Shown: in pieces, positions 1-8,550 of the stretch
Position numbering within the stretch: position 1 is the stretch's first letter
Layout of the letters: every line of letters begins with the position of its first letter
DNA from: Fictibacillus aquaticus
GTDB lineage: Bacteria; Bacillota; Bacilli; Bacillales; Fictibacillaceae
Length of the DNA stretch: 64,000 bases
Direction of reading: 5' to 3'
Assembly: GCF_002245695.1 (NCBI RefSeq)
Contig: NZ_NOII01000001.1
Span: 744,001-808,000, forward strand
Translations under genes and position numbers: made by a program
Notes under the pieces: model-generated
What the model was told of the DNA's origin: nothing
Databases searched by the model: none
The model's input: the letters and a program-made list of their open reading frames with translations, nothing else

Positions 1-107
1 AGCGTCAGCTGAAAATGCTGCTCTTGCAGCAGGTTGTCGAAAGGATTCCTGTTAAACACGGAACGTTTTGGCGCTACAGCAAACATATAGAACCGCCCGT
101 TATTTGA
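1..107 (+). CDS. spxH: SpxH (YjbH) adaptor, C-terminal end (partial)
   Basis: An open frame enters from the left edge and stops with TGA at 105-107. Its last residues include [12 protein letters not shown], which resembles the C-terminal KHGMFWKSLS segment I recall for B. subtilis SpxH. Its position, convergent with pepF and next to a small membrane protein, also matches spxH. SpxH is a thioredoxin-fold (DsbA-like) adaptor that delivers the stress regulator Spx to ClpXP, and spx itself lies about 7 kb away. Only about 34 codons are visible, so the thioredoxin fold is outside the window. The stop codon sits in the loop of a terminator hairpin. Confidence 0.72.
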   Translation, partial: RQLKMLLLQQVVERIPVKHGTFWRYSKHIEPPVI

Positions 108-122
108 CGGGCGGTTTTGTTC
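91..122 (+). terminator. Intrinsic terminator of spxH
   Basis: A perfect 10-bp stem (91-100 with 107-116) is followed by a short T-rich run. The spxH stop codon lies in the loop. Confidence 0.8.
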
Positions 123-168
123 ATTTTTATCTCACCCGCCTAATACAGTAGTACAGGGGGTGATGAGC

Positions 169-369
169 ATGTACCTGCTCATTTTTATGGTCTGTCTGTT
201 CGGTGTGGCAGCAAGCTTTTATTATTTTATTCTCTCTCTGTTGCAGCTGGCTCCATTCTTCGTATCCATTCCGCTGTTATTTTCAGCCGTATTCCTGGCT
301 GTTCTTTGCCATAATTACCGGTCGAAAATTCGCAGCCTTCATAATCGCCTTTTCCTGAAAAAAAGCTGA
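169..369 (+). CDS. Small two-helix membrane protein (YizD position)
   Basis: A 66-residue protein with two hydrophobic segments (about residues 2-22 and 27-48) and a basic C-terminal tail ending KKS. It is probably inserted in the membrane with the tail in the cytoplasm. GTG 160, ATG 163 and ATG 169 are in frame; ATG 169 is chosen because it leaves a proper gap after the purine-rich AGGGGG site. It lies between spxH and pepF, where B. subtilis has a small gene called yizD. I do not recognise the family from sequence alone. The function is unknown. Confidence 0.6.
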   Translation: MYLLIFMVCLFGVAASFYYFILSLLQLAPFFVSIPLLFSAVFLAVLCHNYRSKIRSLHNRLFLKKS

Positions 370-394
370 ACCCGCACAGCCGCGGGTTCAGCTT
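363..394. terminator. Bidirectional terminator between the small membrane protein gene and pepF
   Basis: A 13-bp perfect stem (363-375 with 382-394) is flanked by an A-run on the left and a T-run on the right. It can therefore stop transcription from both convergent genes. Confidence 0.85.
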
Positions 395-401
395 TTTGTT
401 T

Positions 402-2219
402 TTACTTCTCAAAAAGAAGCTCTTCCATCTCATCAAGAATCGATTCAAACACCTTCAGAGCATTTTCAATCGGCTCAGAAGTAGTCATATCTACTCCAGC
501 TTTTTTCAGCACTTCGATCGGATAGTCAGAGCTTCCCGCCTTTAAGAACTCGATATAGCGGTCAACTGCTGGCTGCCCTTCTTCTAAAATCTGCTTTGAT
601 AAAGAAGCAGCTGCACTGAAGCCTGTAGCATATTGGTATACATAGAAATTGTAATAAAAATGAGGGATTCGCGCCCATTCAAGGCCAATCTGCTCATCGA
701 TCACGATGTCGCTTCCGAAATACTTAACGTTCAATTCGTAGTAGATTTTCGTCAGCAGTTCTGGTGTCAGCGGCTCGCCTGCTGCTGCACGTTTATGAAT
801 TTCCTGCTCGAATTCAGCGAACATCGTCTGGCGGAAGACTGTGCCTCTGAACCCTTCGAGATGGTGGTTCAGCAAGTACAGCTTCTCCTTTTTGTCTGTC
901 GTTTTATTCAGCATATAATGGTTCAAAAGCGCTTCATTGCATGTAGAGGCCACTTCTGCCACAAAAATCGAATAGTCCGCATAAGGATACGGCTGAGACT
1001 CACGTGTATAATAGCTGTGCACAGAGTGTCCGATCTCATGTGTCAGTGTAAACAAATTGTTTACGTTATCCTGCCAGTTCATAAGAATATATGGCATCGT
1101 GCCATAAGCTCCGGATGAATAAGCACCGCTTCTCTTGCCAGCGTTCTCATGAACATCGATCCATCTCTTCTCGTAGCCTTCCTTCACGATGTTTACGTAC
1201 TCTTCCCCCATCGGAGCTAGAGATTCGACCACTAGCTTTTTAGCTTCTGTAAAAGGTATTTCCATTTTCACATCTTTTACGAGCGGTGTGTAAAGGTCAT
1301 ACATGTGCAGCTCATCGACTCCAAGAGCTTTTTTGCGCAGACGGACATAGCGATGAAGAAGATTAAGGTTGCTGTTAACCGTCTGAACCAGGTTTTCATA
1401 AACACTCTCAGGAATGTTGTTGTTGTTCAGCGCTGCCTCGCGTGCTGACCCGAACTTGCGAACTCGGGCAAAGAAGTTGTCTTTTTTCACCTGGCCGTAA
1501 AGCGTGCTCGCAAATGTGTTTTTAAAGTTTCCGTACGTGCCGAACATCGCTTCAAAAGCTTCTTTACGGACATTCTGGTCGGAGCTCTCAAGAAAGCGGA
1601 TGTATCTGCCGTGTGTCAGTTCCACTTCTTCTCCGTTCTCATCCTTCACTGTCGGGAACTTAAGGTCTGCATTATTCAGCATGCCGAACGTGCTGCTTGA
1701 GCTTCCTGTCACTTCTCTCACATCAGCAAGGAGCGCTTCTTCTTCTTTTGAAAGGACATGAGGACGCTGTCTATTAATCTCGTCAAGCGCATGTTTATAT
1801 AGCTTTAAAGGTTCATAGTCCGCTGCGAACTTATTCACTTTTTCTTCAGGTAGAGATAAGATTTCCGGGACCGCAAACGACATCGTGCTGCTCACCTGAG
1901 TGGCTAGTGTTGATGCACGATCATTTAGGCTTTGATAAAAAGAATTGGCCGTGTCTTGGTCATAACGCATATGGGCATATGTATAAAGCTTCCCAAGCTT
2001 TTTTGTCACTTCATCTTGGCTTTGGAAAAAGTTATAAAGCGCTTCTGCTGAGTCACCAAGCGTTCCTTGATAATCTTTGATCGCTGGAAGAAGCTCTTTA
2101 ATTGAAGTAAACTCCTTCTCCCACTCTTCATCACTTGCATAAATCGCTTCTAAATCCCACGTGTCTTCTACTGCGATTTCGTTTCGTTTTGGCAAGGATT
2201 TTGTTTTAGTCTGAGCCAT
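402..2219 (-). CDS. pepF: Oligoendopeptidase F
   Basis: A 605-residue M3-family zinc metallopeptidase that cleaves oligopeptides in the cytoplasm. The zinc site is visible as THEIGHSVH (HExxH), followed about 25 residues later by FVAEVAST, which supplies the third ligand glutamate. The N-terminal helical half (about residues 60-200) matches the oligoendopeptidase F N-domain. ATG 2219 is preferred over an in-frame GTG at 2228 because GGAGGTG lies seven bases upstream. Length is normal for the family. In Bacillus it follows coiA, as here. It may help clear peptides imported by Opp or released by Clp proteolysis (inference). Confidence 0.95.
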   Translation of the reverse strand: MAQTKTKSLPKRNEIAVEDTWDLEAIYASDEEWEKEFTSIKELLPAIKDYQGTLGDSAEALYNFFQSQDEVTKKLGKLYTYAHMRYDQDTANSFYQSLNDRASTLATQVSSTMSFAVPEILSLPEEKVNKFAADYEPLKLYKHALDEINRQRPHVLSKEEEALLADVREVTGSSSSTFGMLNNADLKFPTVKDENGEEVELTHGRYIRFLESSDQNVRKEAFEAMFGTYGNFKNTFASTLYGQVKKDNFFARVRKFGSAREAALNNNNIPESVYENLVQTVNSNLNLLHRYVRLRKKALGVDELHMYDLYTPLVKDVKMEIPFTEAKKLVVESLAPMGEEYVNIVKEGYEKRWIDVHENAGKRSGAYSSGAYGTMPYILMNWQDNVNNLFTLTHEIGHSVHSYYTRESQPYPYADYSIFVAEVASTCNEALLNHYMLNKTTDKKEKLYLLNHHLEGFRGTVFRQTMFAEFEQEIHKRAAAGEPLTPELLTKIYYELNVKYFGSDIVIDEQIGLEWARIPHFYYNFYVYQYATGFSAAASLSKQILEEGQPAVDRYIEFLKAGSSDYPIEVLKKAGVDMTTSEPIENALKVFESILDEMEELLFEK

Positions 2220-2294
2220 CAAAAACACCTCCTGAATAATTGGTAAAACGGTAATTTCTAAACATAAAGATATCTACATTTTACCAGAAAAGAC

Positions 2295-3452
2295 TCATTC
2301 AAGGCTAAAATTTGAACCTTCTTCACTTAATCTTTCATCTTCTTCTAATGCTTTTAAAGTTGAACGGTGAAATTGAAAAGGCTGCAGCCGTGAATAATAG
2401 CCATCGGTTTCCCTCAACCAGCCCATTCGCTGCAGATCGTTCACGTAGTTGAAAAGAGCTGACTTATAGCTCCCATGCAAAAAAGGAAAGACTCGGATGC
2501 TAAAAACCCTGTTGTCAACAAGGCGAATAAAGGCGGAGGCTAATTCATCCCGAGTGAAGGGCGCGCAGGATTGGATATAGAAGCATACCCATGACTGCCA
2601 AAGAAAAGACGGTGTATGGATGTGAAAATATTCATTTGAGGGAACTCCGCAAATAGTTGGGAAGTTTACGAGAGAATGACTGTGCATGCTGAAGATTTTT
2701 TTAACATATCTGTAAGCTGAGGAGTGATACTGAAAAGAATGCAGCCGCCATTTTTTCTTTTCACTTAGCCATAAAGCAGTGAATTCTTTGTTATTATCTT
2801 CTTGGATGCTTACATCGTTCAAAGCGGCTATATCCATTTTTTTTAACGGGATTATTTTTTCCTGTGCAAATATTTTTGTAGCTGAAAGCGGTCTTATATT
2901 TGAAAGAGTACGAAATACCATAGACAACGGACAGAAAAAAATCAACCGTTCTCTTCCCCCCATCATGGCCAAGTCGTAAGATGAAACTTTGAAAACATTC
3001 TCTTTTAGTCTGCGTACTCTTTTATCTGCAAGAATCCAATAAACAGGCAGTCTTTCTGACATATAGCCATTTGACCGCTTAACAACTAGTTCTTCTGAAA
3101 TGGTGGCACACTGAAATTCAATAGCAGCTTTACCTATGATCAGAACATCCGCACGCTGTTTTGCCTGCGGCAGATAGGCTTCAAGCTCTGCCTCATTTCC
3201 TAAATCCTTTAGCCATCGGAATAGCTGCTTTTTTCCGAGCAGATGATAATAAGATTCTTTTTCTGAATCGTCCTTGCAGTCTTCATTGTCTTTATGAGCA
3301 AAGTGCCACATTTTTTTGCTGCCTAGCTTTGGAATCACGATACAGCTGCAGATTGGACACGTAAAACTTTCTTTGTTCATCTCTGTAATCTGTTCTCTCT
3401 TCCAGCCGTCAAGCATGCTGATTTTTCTATCTTTATGAATAGCTGTCAGCAT
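2295..3452 (-). CDS. coiA: Competence protein CoiA
   Basis: A 385-residue CoiA-family protein, needed for recombination of DNA taken up during competence. The central region carries the nuclease-like signature RADVLIIGKAAIEFQC, with an Asp and a Glu-x-Gln as in PD-(D/E)xK folds. The N-terminus has a CPIC plus HFAH arrangement (CxxC, then histidine and cysteine) that may bind zinc. ATG 3452 follows a GAGGG site; a longer in-frame start at 3479 lacks one. It lies upstream of pepF in the same direction, as yjbF-yjbG in B. subtilis. It is probably controlled by ComK in vivo, though I did not identify a K-box. Confidence 0.88.
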   Translation of the reverse strand: MLTAIHKDRKISMLDGWKREQITEMNKESFTCPICSCIVIPKLGSKKMWHFAHKDNEDCKDDSEKESYYHLLGKKQLFRWLKDLGNEAELEAYLPQAKQRADVLIIGKAAIEFQCATISEELVVKRSNGYMSERLPVYWILADKRVRRLKENVFKVSSYDLAMMGGRERLIFFCPLSMVFRTLSNIRPLSATKIFAQEKIIPLKKMDIAALNDVSIQEDNNKEFTALWLSEKKKWRLHSFQYHSSAYRYVKKIFSMHSHSLVNFPTICGVPSNEYFHIHTPSFLWQSWVCFYIQSCAPFTRDELASAFIRLVDNRVFSIRVFPFLHGSYKSALFNYVNDLQRMGWLRETDGYYSRLQPFQFHRSTLKALEEDERLSEEGSNFSLE

Positions 3453-3503
3453 ATACCATCCCTCATCTCTTTTTTCCACTATGATGATGGAACTTCAAGA
3501 AAA

Positions 3504-3528
3504 AAAACAGCCGCAGAAAGGCTGTTTT
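3504..3528. terminator. Terminator downstream of the cardiolipin synthase gene
   Basis: A 9-bp stem (3504-3512 with 3520-3528), including A/T arms on both sides, separates the cls transcript from coiA. Confidence 0.75.
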
Positions 3529-3533
3529 CATGA

Positions 3534-5048
3534 CTAAAGTAATGGTGAAAGCAGTCGTGCAAGGGACTCAAATACCCGATTCCGAAGCTTTCGGTTATTA
3601 AAATCAAGCAAAGTCATCTTTTTTGAAAAAGTTAGATCTTTTTCAAAATAGAGGCTCAGACTGCTGATACTTTTAGTGTTATATAAAAAGGCATTAACCT
3701 CAAAGTTTAAATGAAAGCTTCTCATGTCCATATTACATGTCCCAACCGATGCAATCTCACCATCAACAATAACAAATTTGCTATGCATGAAGCCTTTCTC
3801 ATACTCGTAGATTTCAGCCCCCGCTTTTAGTAAATCTCCAAAATAGGATCTAGAGGCGTAAAATACCGTTTTTTTATCGGGTTTATCTGGTACAAGAATC
3901 TTTACATCTATACCGCTGAGAGCAGCTACTTTCAATGCCATGTAAATCTCTTCATCAGGAACAAAATACGGAGAAGCGATCCAGACCGATTTCTTTGCAG
4001 AAACAATCATGGAAAAGTACAAGTTTTTCATGACTTCCCACTCATTATCCGGGCCTCCCGCAATAAGCTGAACCCCGCCTTGATTCTTGCCGCCTGGATT
4101 TCCCCATTTATGAATAAAGTATTCTGGGACTAATTTCTCGCCGGTCGCATGGCGCCAGTCCTGGAGAAAGATGAGCTGGAGGCTGTTAACGGCTTCACCC
4201 GTAATTTTTAAATGGGTGTCTCTCCAGAAACCGTAATATGGACTTAGTCCCATATATTCGTCGCCGATGTTCAGCCCACCCACTAAACCGTATTGTCCAT
4301 CTGCAACTACTATTTTCCGATGGTTGCGGAAGTTGATCTTTTGATTAAAATACGGCAGTTTGACGGGGAAAAACGGTTCCATATTCACTCCAGCCGACCT
4401 TAATTCTGATATAAATGAAGGAGAAAGCGCAAGGCAGCCAACCGCATCATATAAGAAGCGGATTTCCACACCCTCCCTTGCTTTTTTGATCAGCTTATCT
4501 TTCAATGTAGTGCCCGTTTTATCATGTCTGATAATGTAATATTCTAAGTGAAGATGCCTCTCCGCCTTATCAATTAAATCAAACAATGCGGCGAATTTTT
4601 CATCACCGTTAGCTAGCACCTCTGTCTCGCTCGCAAAAGAAACCGGCGTCTTGCCGAGCTTGCTAGCTAGATTCAGAAACTGCTTCTGACGGTCCTCCAT
4701 CCAGCCGAATTCGCACTTCTCCTGCTGCAGGCTGTTTTCTACCCGCACATAAATGTCTTCATCTTCCAGGCTTTTTTTATAGAACATTTTCTTTTTCCTA
4801 TAGCTTTGTCCAACAAACATATAGACAACAAATCCTAAAAACGGAAACAGCGCTAACACAATGAGCCAAGCGAGAGTACTTGACGGATGACGATTCTCTA
4901 AAGAAATAACAACGGCAATAAAGAGAGCTGTTACAGAAAACAAAATAGAAAATCCTGTAAAAAAACTGTGATCTCTCATGATGTATGAAACAACGATTAA
5001 TACTGTCAACAAGATTAAAAAGACTGCAATTTTTGCTGTTTTTTTCAT
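3534..5048 (-). CDS. cls: Cardiolipin synthase (phospholipase D family)
   Basis: A 504-residue membrane enzyme that condenses two phosphatidylglycerols into cardiolipin. It has two N-terminal transmembrane segments (about residues 7-24 and 28-76 with a short loop). Two PLD catalytic motifs follow: NHRKIVVADG in the first half and HSKFVIVDGE in the second (HxK(x)4D each). Length and architecture fit ClsA. The start has AGGAG eight bases upstream. It sits between coiA and mecA, an insertion relative to B. subtilis order, where mecA directly precedes coiA. Confidence 0.93.
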   Translation of the reverse strand: MKKTAKIAVFLILLTVLIVVSYIMRDHSFFTGFSILFSVTALFIAVVISLENRHPSSTLAWLIVLALFPFLGFVVYMFVGQSYRKKKMFYKKSLEDEDIYVRVENSLQQEKCEFGWMEDRQKQFLNLASKLGKTPVSFASETEVLANGDEKFAALFDLIDKAERHLHLEYYIIRHDKTGTTLKDKLIKKAREGVEIRFLYDAVGCLALSPSFISELRSAGVNMEPFFPVKLPYFNQKINFRNHRKIVVADGQYGLVGGLNIGDEYMGLSPYYGFWRDTHLKITGEAVNSLQLIFLQDWRHATGEKLVPEYFIHKWGNPGGKNQGGVQLIAGGPDNEWEVMKNLYFSMIVSAKKSVWIASPYFVPDEEIYMALKVAALSGIDVKILVPDKPDKKTVFYASRSYFGDLLKAGAEIYEYEKGFMHSKFVIVDGEIASVGTCNMDMRSFHLNFEVNAFLYNTKSISSLSLYFEKDLTFSKKMTLLDFNNRKLRNRVFESLARLLSPLL

Positions 5049-5083
5049 TTAGCGTCTCCTGTCAGGCTTTTTATTCAGAAAAA

Positions 5084-5113
5084 AGACCGATTTCTAAAAA
5101 TCGAAATCGGCTT
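5084..5113 (-). terminator. mecA terminator
   Basis: An 8-bp core stem (5087-5094 with 5103-5110), read on the minus strand, is followed by a run of T residues. Confidence 0.75.
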
Positions 5114-5118
5114 TATGG

Positions 5119-5802
5119 TTAAAGCGGAAAATTTTTCTTAATGTCCTGCAAAGCTTGATCTTTCATGATTGTTTTTCCGTATTCTTGTATCCGGTGTATG
5201 GACAGCCCGGAATCCTGACCGTATTCAAGAAGCTGTGCAAGCAAGTCATCCTGCTCTTTGTCAGGCACATCCGGATTGAAAGAAACATAAAGAAAATACT
5301 TGTTTTCAAAGTGGTACAGCGAACTTGTAAACGATTCATTTTGAATGGAATGACTCAGCATTACCACGTCATCAAAGTCCTTAAAATGCAGCAGGAATGA
5401 CAGAAAATCTTCATCCAGTTCTTCAAGTTCCTCGAGATCATCCTCATCATCGTCATCGTCTTGCTGAAATTGCTGATCAATCAGCTTTTCTATGTTTTCA
5501 TCCACTGGAACATCCAGCTTTTCATCTCCGATCGGAAGCTCGATCTTCGTCCCGTCTTTTGACATCTGAGCTCTTGTGACAATGATTTCCAGACCTTTAT
5601 CCAGTGCCTGCACTTGAATCCACAATGGCCCTTCTAAAGGAAACTGCTCCATTTGATGAGCTTCGTCCATCATCTCCCAAAACAGTTCTTCGCCACGTTC
5701 CCGGTTTGACCAAATTTCTTCCCGGTCAAAGCCTCTATGTTCAATATCACGGTAAGTAATAAAGAATTTTATTGTAAATTCGTTGACTCTTTCGATTTCC
5801 AT
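5119..5802 (-). CDS. mecA: Adaptor protein MecA
   Basis: A 227-residue ClpC adaptor. In B. subtilis MecA brings ComK and other clients to ClpCP. The N-terminal domain begins MEIERVNEFTIKFFITYRDI, typical of the substrate-binding half. The C-terminal domain (about residues 140-227) ends with the ClpC-binding fold. The two halves are joined by a very acidic linker (QDDDDDEDDLEELEELDEDF, around residues 115-135). Start is supported by a GGGAG site. Adjacent spx and spxH, and nearby comZ and med, make this part of a competence and stress proteolysis neighbourhood. Confidence 0.95.
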   Translation of the reverse strand: MEIERVNEFTIKFFITYRDIEHRGFDREEIWSNRERGEELFWEMMDEAHQMEQFPLEGPLWIQVQALDKGLEIIVTRAQMSKDGTKIELPIGDEKLDVPVDENIEKLIDQQFQQDDDDDEDDLEELEELDEDFLSFLLHFKDFDDVVMLSHSIQNESFTSSLYHFENKYFLYVSFNPDVPDKEQDDLLAQLLEYGQDSGLSIHRIQEYGKTIMKDQALQDIKKNFPL

Positions 5803-6102
5803 ATTGCTTCTCTCCCTTCTCCTTTTTAATTTTGTGAAGGGACAAATTCCCCAATTTTTAATTGTTATTTATTCTATTCCCAACAGAGTGAACAATGAAT
5901 CCATTCTAAACTCTTGTACTTTATTCTATGACAGAACAGCAAAGATGGAAATAAAAAAGGCTTGTAGCAACGCCCTTTTTTCCGGCCGTTTCATGATAGA
6001 AACCTCATGCCGGACAAGTTGACTTTTTGTCAGAAAGTCTATAAGGTTAAAATATTGTACCATATATTACCCTTGTTTTCATCTTTCACGAGGAGGTTCA
6101 CG
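5803..6102. other. Divergent intergenic region between mecA and yjbE
   Basis: About 300 AT-rich bases hold the promoters of two divergent genes. I see an AGGAGG site for the rightward gene (6091-6096) and TTGACT at 6019, but no convincing spaced -10. I looked for the manganese-sensing yybP-ykoY riboswitch that often precedes TerC genes and did not see it. Confidence 0.4.
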
Positions 6103-6768
6103 ATGGAACCGGATTTTCTGCTGTCACTTCTGCAAATCATCGCAATCGATATTCTTCTTGGCGGGGATAACGCCATCGTTATTGCACTGGCAAGCCGAAA
6201 CCTTCCGGAACATCAGCGAAACAAAGCTATATTCCTCGGTACTGGGCTTGCCATTATCTTAAGAATTGTTTTAACCATCTTAGCCGTTTACCTTCTTAAG
6301 ATTCCTTATCTGTATTTTGTAGGCGGATTAATGCTCGTGTATATCTCATATCAGCTTTTGGTTGATCAAGAAGAAGAAAACAGCATCAAGCCAGGCAAGA
6401 GTCTAGCTGACGCTATCAAAACCATTGTTTTTGCAGATATCGCTATGGGACTTGATAATGTATTAGCTGTCGCAGGGGCTGCTCACGGTAACATTACACT
6501 CGTCATTGCAGGTTTGGTTATTTCTGTACCGATTATTATTTGGGGAAGCAAGATTATCTTGCACTTTCTTGAAAGATATCCCTTGCTCGTGTACATAGGT
6601 GCTGGCGTTCTTGCCTTTACAGCAGCTGGCATGATTACATCAGAGGAAGCTTTTGCATCGTTATTCAAAGATAATCCTGCTCTGACATACATTGTTACAG
6701 CGTTTATTATTATAGGTGTGATGCTCTTAGGATGGATCAGAAACAAAGTATTTGTTAAGAAAAGATAA
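6103..6768 (+). CDS. yjbE: TerC-family integral membrane protein YjbE
   Basis: A 221-residue multi-pass membrane protein of the TerC family. Its members are implicated in manganese export and metalation of exported proteins in Bacillus (family knowledge). The paired acidic motifs LLGGDNAIVIALASR and IAMGLDNVLAVAGAA, each with an Asp-Asn in a transmembrane helix, define the family. About seven hydrophobic segments are visible. ATG 6103 follows a perfect AGGAGG at seven bases; an upstream in-frame ATG at 6007 has no ribosome site and is rejected. Position opposite spx matches yjbE. Confidence 0.9.
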   Translation: MEPDFLLSLLQIIAIDILLGGDNAIVIALASRNLPEHQRNKAIFLGTGLAIILRIVLTILAVYLLKIPYLYFVGGLMLVYISYQLLVDQEEENSIKPGKSLADAIKTIVFADIAMGLDNVLAVAGAAHGNITLVIAGLVISVPIIIWGSKIILHFLERYPLLVYIGAGVLAFTAAGMITSEEAFASLFKDNPALTYIVTAFIIIGVMLLGWIRNKVFVKKR

Positions 6769-6861
6769 TAACTTAGGCTGTCGCACTATCTTATGCGTCA
6801 GCCTTAGTTATGCATTTAACTGCATAGATTCTTGATTTTATAAAAAGTTAAAAATACAAAA

Positions 6862-6893
6862 AAGGACTTCTGCCGGTTAAAGCAGAAGTCCTT
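6862..6893 (-). terminator. spx terminator
   Basis: A 12-bp perfect stem (6862-6873 with 6882-6893), read leftward, is followed by a T-run. It lies immediately after the spx stop codon. Confidence 0.85.
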
Positions 6894-6897
6894 ACGT

Positions 6898-7296
6898 TTA
6901 TTCATTTACTAGCCGCTGAGCTTCCAACAAATGGAATGTCCTTACCTTGCGCGGAAGGAACCGTCTGATTTCATCTTCGTTATAGCCTACTTGCAGACGC
7001 TTTTCATCTAGGATAATCGGGCGTCTGAGCAGCCCCGGGTTATCTGCGATAAGCTGATAAAGATCCTGCAAAGGCATTGACTCCAGCTGGATATCCAGCT
7101 CCTGAAACGTTTTAGAACGTGTAGAGATAATTTCATCCGTTCCGTCTTCAGTCATACGGAGAATTTGCTTTACTTCTTCTATTGATAAAGGCTCTGAAAA
7201 GATGTTTCTTTCTGAATAAGGAATATCATTCTCTTTCAACCATGCTTTTGCTTTTCGGCATGATGTACAGCTCGGCGAAGTAAATAGTGTGACCAT
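6898..7296 (-). CDS. spx: Redox-stress regulator Spx
   Basis: A 132-residue ArsC-like protein that binds the RNA polymerase alpha C-terminal domain and reprogrammes transcription during disulfide stress. The redox switch CTSC (Cys10-x-x-Cys13) is intact, and the RPI motif ([10 protein letters not shown]) is present at about residues 89-98. The C-terminal tail ([10 protein letters not shown]) differs from the LAN end important for ClpXP turnover in B. subtilis. Its proteolytic adaptor SpxH is at the left edge of the window. Downstream of yjbC in the same direction, as in B. subtilis yjbC-spx. Confidence 0.96.
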   Translation of the reverse strand: MVTLFTSPSCTSCRKAKAWLKENDIPYSERNIFSEPLSIEEVKQILRMTEDGTDEIISTRSKTFQELDIQLESMPLQDLYQLIADNPGLLRRPIILDEKRLQVGYNEDEIRRFLPRKVRTFHLLEAQRLVNE

Positions 7297-7363
7297 ATTG
7301 GATCTCTCCTTCCCCTCTTATATGATTATGTCACTTTAAAAAAGTTATTTAATCATATTTGAT

Positions 7364-7369
7364 ATTATA
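7364..7369 (-). promoter_or_regulatory. Candidate spx promoter -10 element
   Basis: A perfect TATAAT on the minus strand lies about 70 bases upstream of spx in an AT-rich region. The -35 (TTTCTT at 17 bp) is weak. An spx-specific promoter in addition to read-through from yjbC is known in B. subtilis; here it is inferred. Confidence 0.4.
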
Positions 7370-7516
7370 CTACATAATTTTAGTTAAAGAAAGCACTCAT
7401 TGTAATTTTACAAAACTTATACAAAACCGTGCTTCTATGTATCCATCATTATATATAGACGTATTACCCAAAGAAAAGTTTCATAAAACATAAAAAAAAC
7501 AATAAAAAACAAAAAT

Positions 7517-7548
7517 GCTCAAGAATCATGTTGAAACGACTCTTGAGC
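7517..7548 (-). terminator. Terminator after the 44-residue ORF
   Basis: An 8-bp stem (7517-7524 with 7541-7548), read on the minus strand, is followed by TTTTTGTTTTTT. It would end a transcript coming from yjbC and the small ORF and insulate spx from it. Confidence 0.75.
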
Positions 7549-7573
7549 TTACTAACTATTTGTAGGAAAACCC

Positions 7574-7708
7574 TTATGCGCTAGTCTTATTAATCGATGA
7601 AGCAGGCCCTTTTCGAGACAATCCCGGGGTCAATTTTTTCAAGTTCTTCTTCAGCATTTCCTTCAGGAGCTCGCGCTTGCTTTTTTTCTTTCGGCCATTA
7701 TGTTTCAT
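7574..7708 (-). CDS. Small basic protein, 44 residues, unknown
   Basis: A short frame starting ATG 7708 and ending TAA at 7574. It encodes MKHNGRKKKSKRELLKEML followed by KKNLKKL and a small Ser/Thr-rich tail. A full-strength AAAGGAGG site lies nine bases upstream of the chosen ATG; two earlier in-frame ATGs abut the ribosome site and are unlikely starts. It is 31 bases after yjbC on the same strand and is followed by its own terminator. About one third of residues are Lys or Arg, concentrated in an amphipathic-looking helix. I do not recognise it. Nucleic-acid or membrane binding is possible but not shown. Confidence 0.6.
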   Translation of the reverse strand: MKHNGRKKKSKRELLKEMLKKNLKKLTPGLSRKGPASSINKTSA

Positions 7709-7739
7709 TTGCATCATCCTCCTTTATTAATAAGGAAAA

Positions 7740-8312
7740 TTAGTCTGCAATATGAGAGCTGTCTTTTACTGCATCTTTTATAGTAAGAACTTCAGAGGCA
7801 GACTGATATTTTTCTCCATACAGCTCCACATCTTTATATGTGTGTATCTCATTATACGTCTTTTTCATGTTTTCATAAATAGATTCTTCAGATTCTTTGC
7901 TCGGAGACCAATACAATATCTCCATCTCATTTACTTTCCCTGTTGCAAGCGATTTTCTTCTATAGCCGATCGCTGCTGCGTGTTTAAAGCCTTCTCTTTT
8001 ATAAAAACGCTGCCTTTTTTCCGTATCAGTATCTTCATAATCTACGGGTTCTACTTCCAGAATGATCGTTTTCCCCTTGCTTTTCAGTTTTTCTAAAAGT
8101 TCGTGTCCGATTCCTTTTCCTCTAGCGTTTTTGGAGACAAATAAATAATCAATGAAAATGAAGTCATCGAGCTCCACGTACATTAGGACATGATACTTTC
8201 CTTCATCTTTATGATAAATTTCGCCTTTATCTTTTAATAGAAGTTCAATATGTTCTTTTGATTTCATTTCTTCTATCGGGAAATATTGATTCAGTTTGTC
8301 ATACCAGTTCAT
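7740..8312 (-). CDS. yjbC: GNAT-family acetyltransferase YjbC
   Basis: A 190-residue protein closely resembling B. subtilis YjbC, a putative N-acetyltransferase co-transcribed with spx there. Visible GNAT features are the strand FIFIDYLFVSKNARGKGIGH, which contains the acetyl-CoA-binding R-G-K-G-I-G loop, and the following ILEVEPVDYED. A C-terminal extension (residues 130-190) is typical of the YjbC group. The substrate is unknown. Downstream lie the small basic ORF, a terminator and then spx. Start is supported by GGAG at 6-9 bases. Confidence 0.9.
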   Translation of the reverse strand: MNWYDKLNQYFPIEEMKSKEHIELLLKDKGEIYHKDEGKYHVLMYVELDDFIFIDYLFVSKNARGKGIGHELLEKLKSKGKTIILEVEPVDYEDTDTEKRQRFYKREGFKHAAAIGYRRKSLATGKVNEMEILYWSPSKESEESIYENMKKTYNEIHTYKDVELYGEKYQSASEVLTIKDAVKDSSHIAD

Positions 8313-8550
8313 TGCTCCACTCTCCTCTGATTTATTTGGGCTTTCCTTACAGATTGTTGCTTTGAATGTGTAGTAAATGGGCTTGCTAATGTGAACTGTC
8401 CTGCATTATTTGCGAGTTCCACAAGGCTGTCATTTCTTTTGTTTACAAAAGGTAGCTTTTGTTCTCTTCTGCTTCCTCTTGTGGTATACAAACGTTGTCT
8501 TCGTCGTCATGAATTGCAGCGTTTGTACTTTCATGAACATCCCTGATTAA

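Noticed and set aside
633-1118. A 161-codon plus-strand frame inside pepF
   Set aside because: Antisense to a well-supported gene, with no ribosome site and no recognisable domain.
5803-6102. A manganese-sensing yybP-ykoY riboswitch ahead of the TerC gene
   Set aside because: Expected by family habit, but I could not find the conserved loop sequences or a terminator before the start codon.
8309-8491. A 60-codon minus-strand frame overlapping the yjbC start as ATGA
   Set aside because: Composition is not protein-like, there is no good ribosome site and its end only coincides with the yjbC start; the overlap is probably chance.
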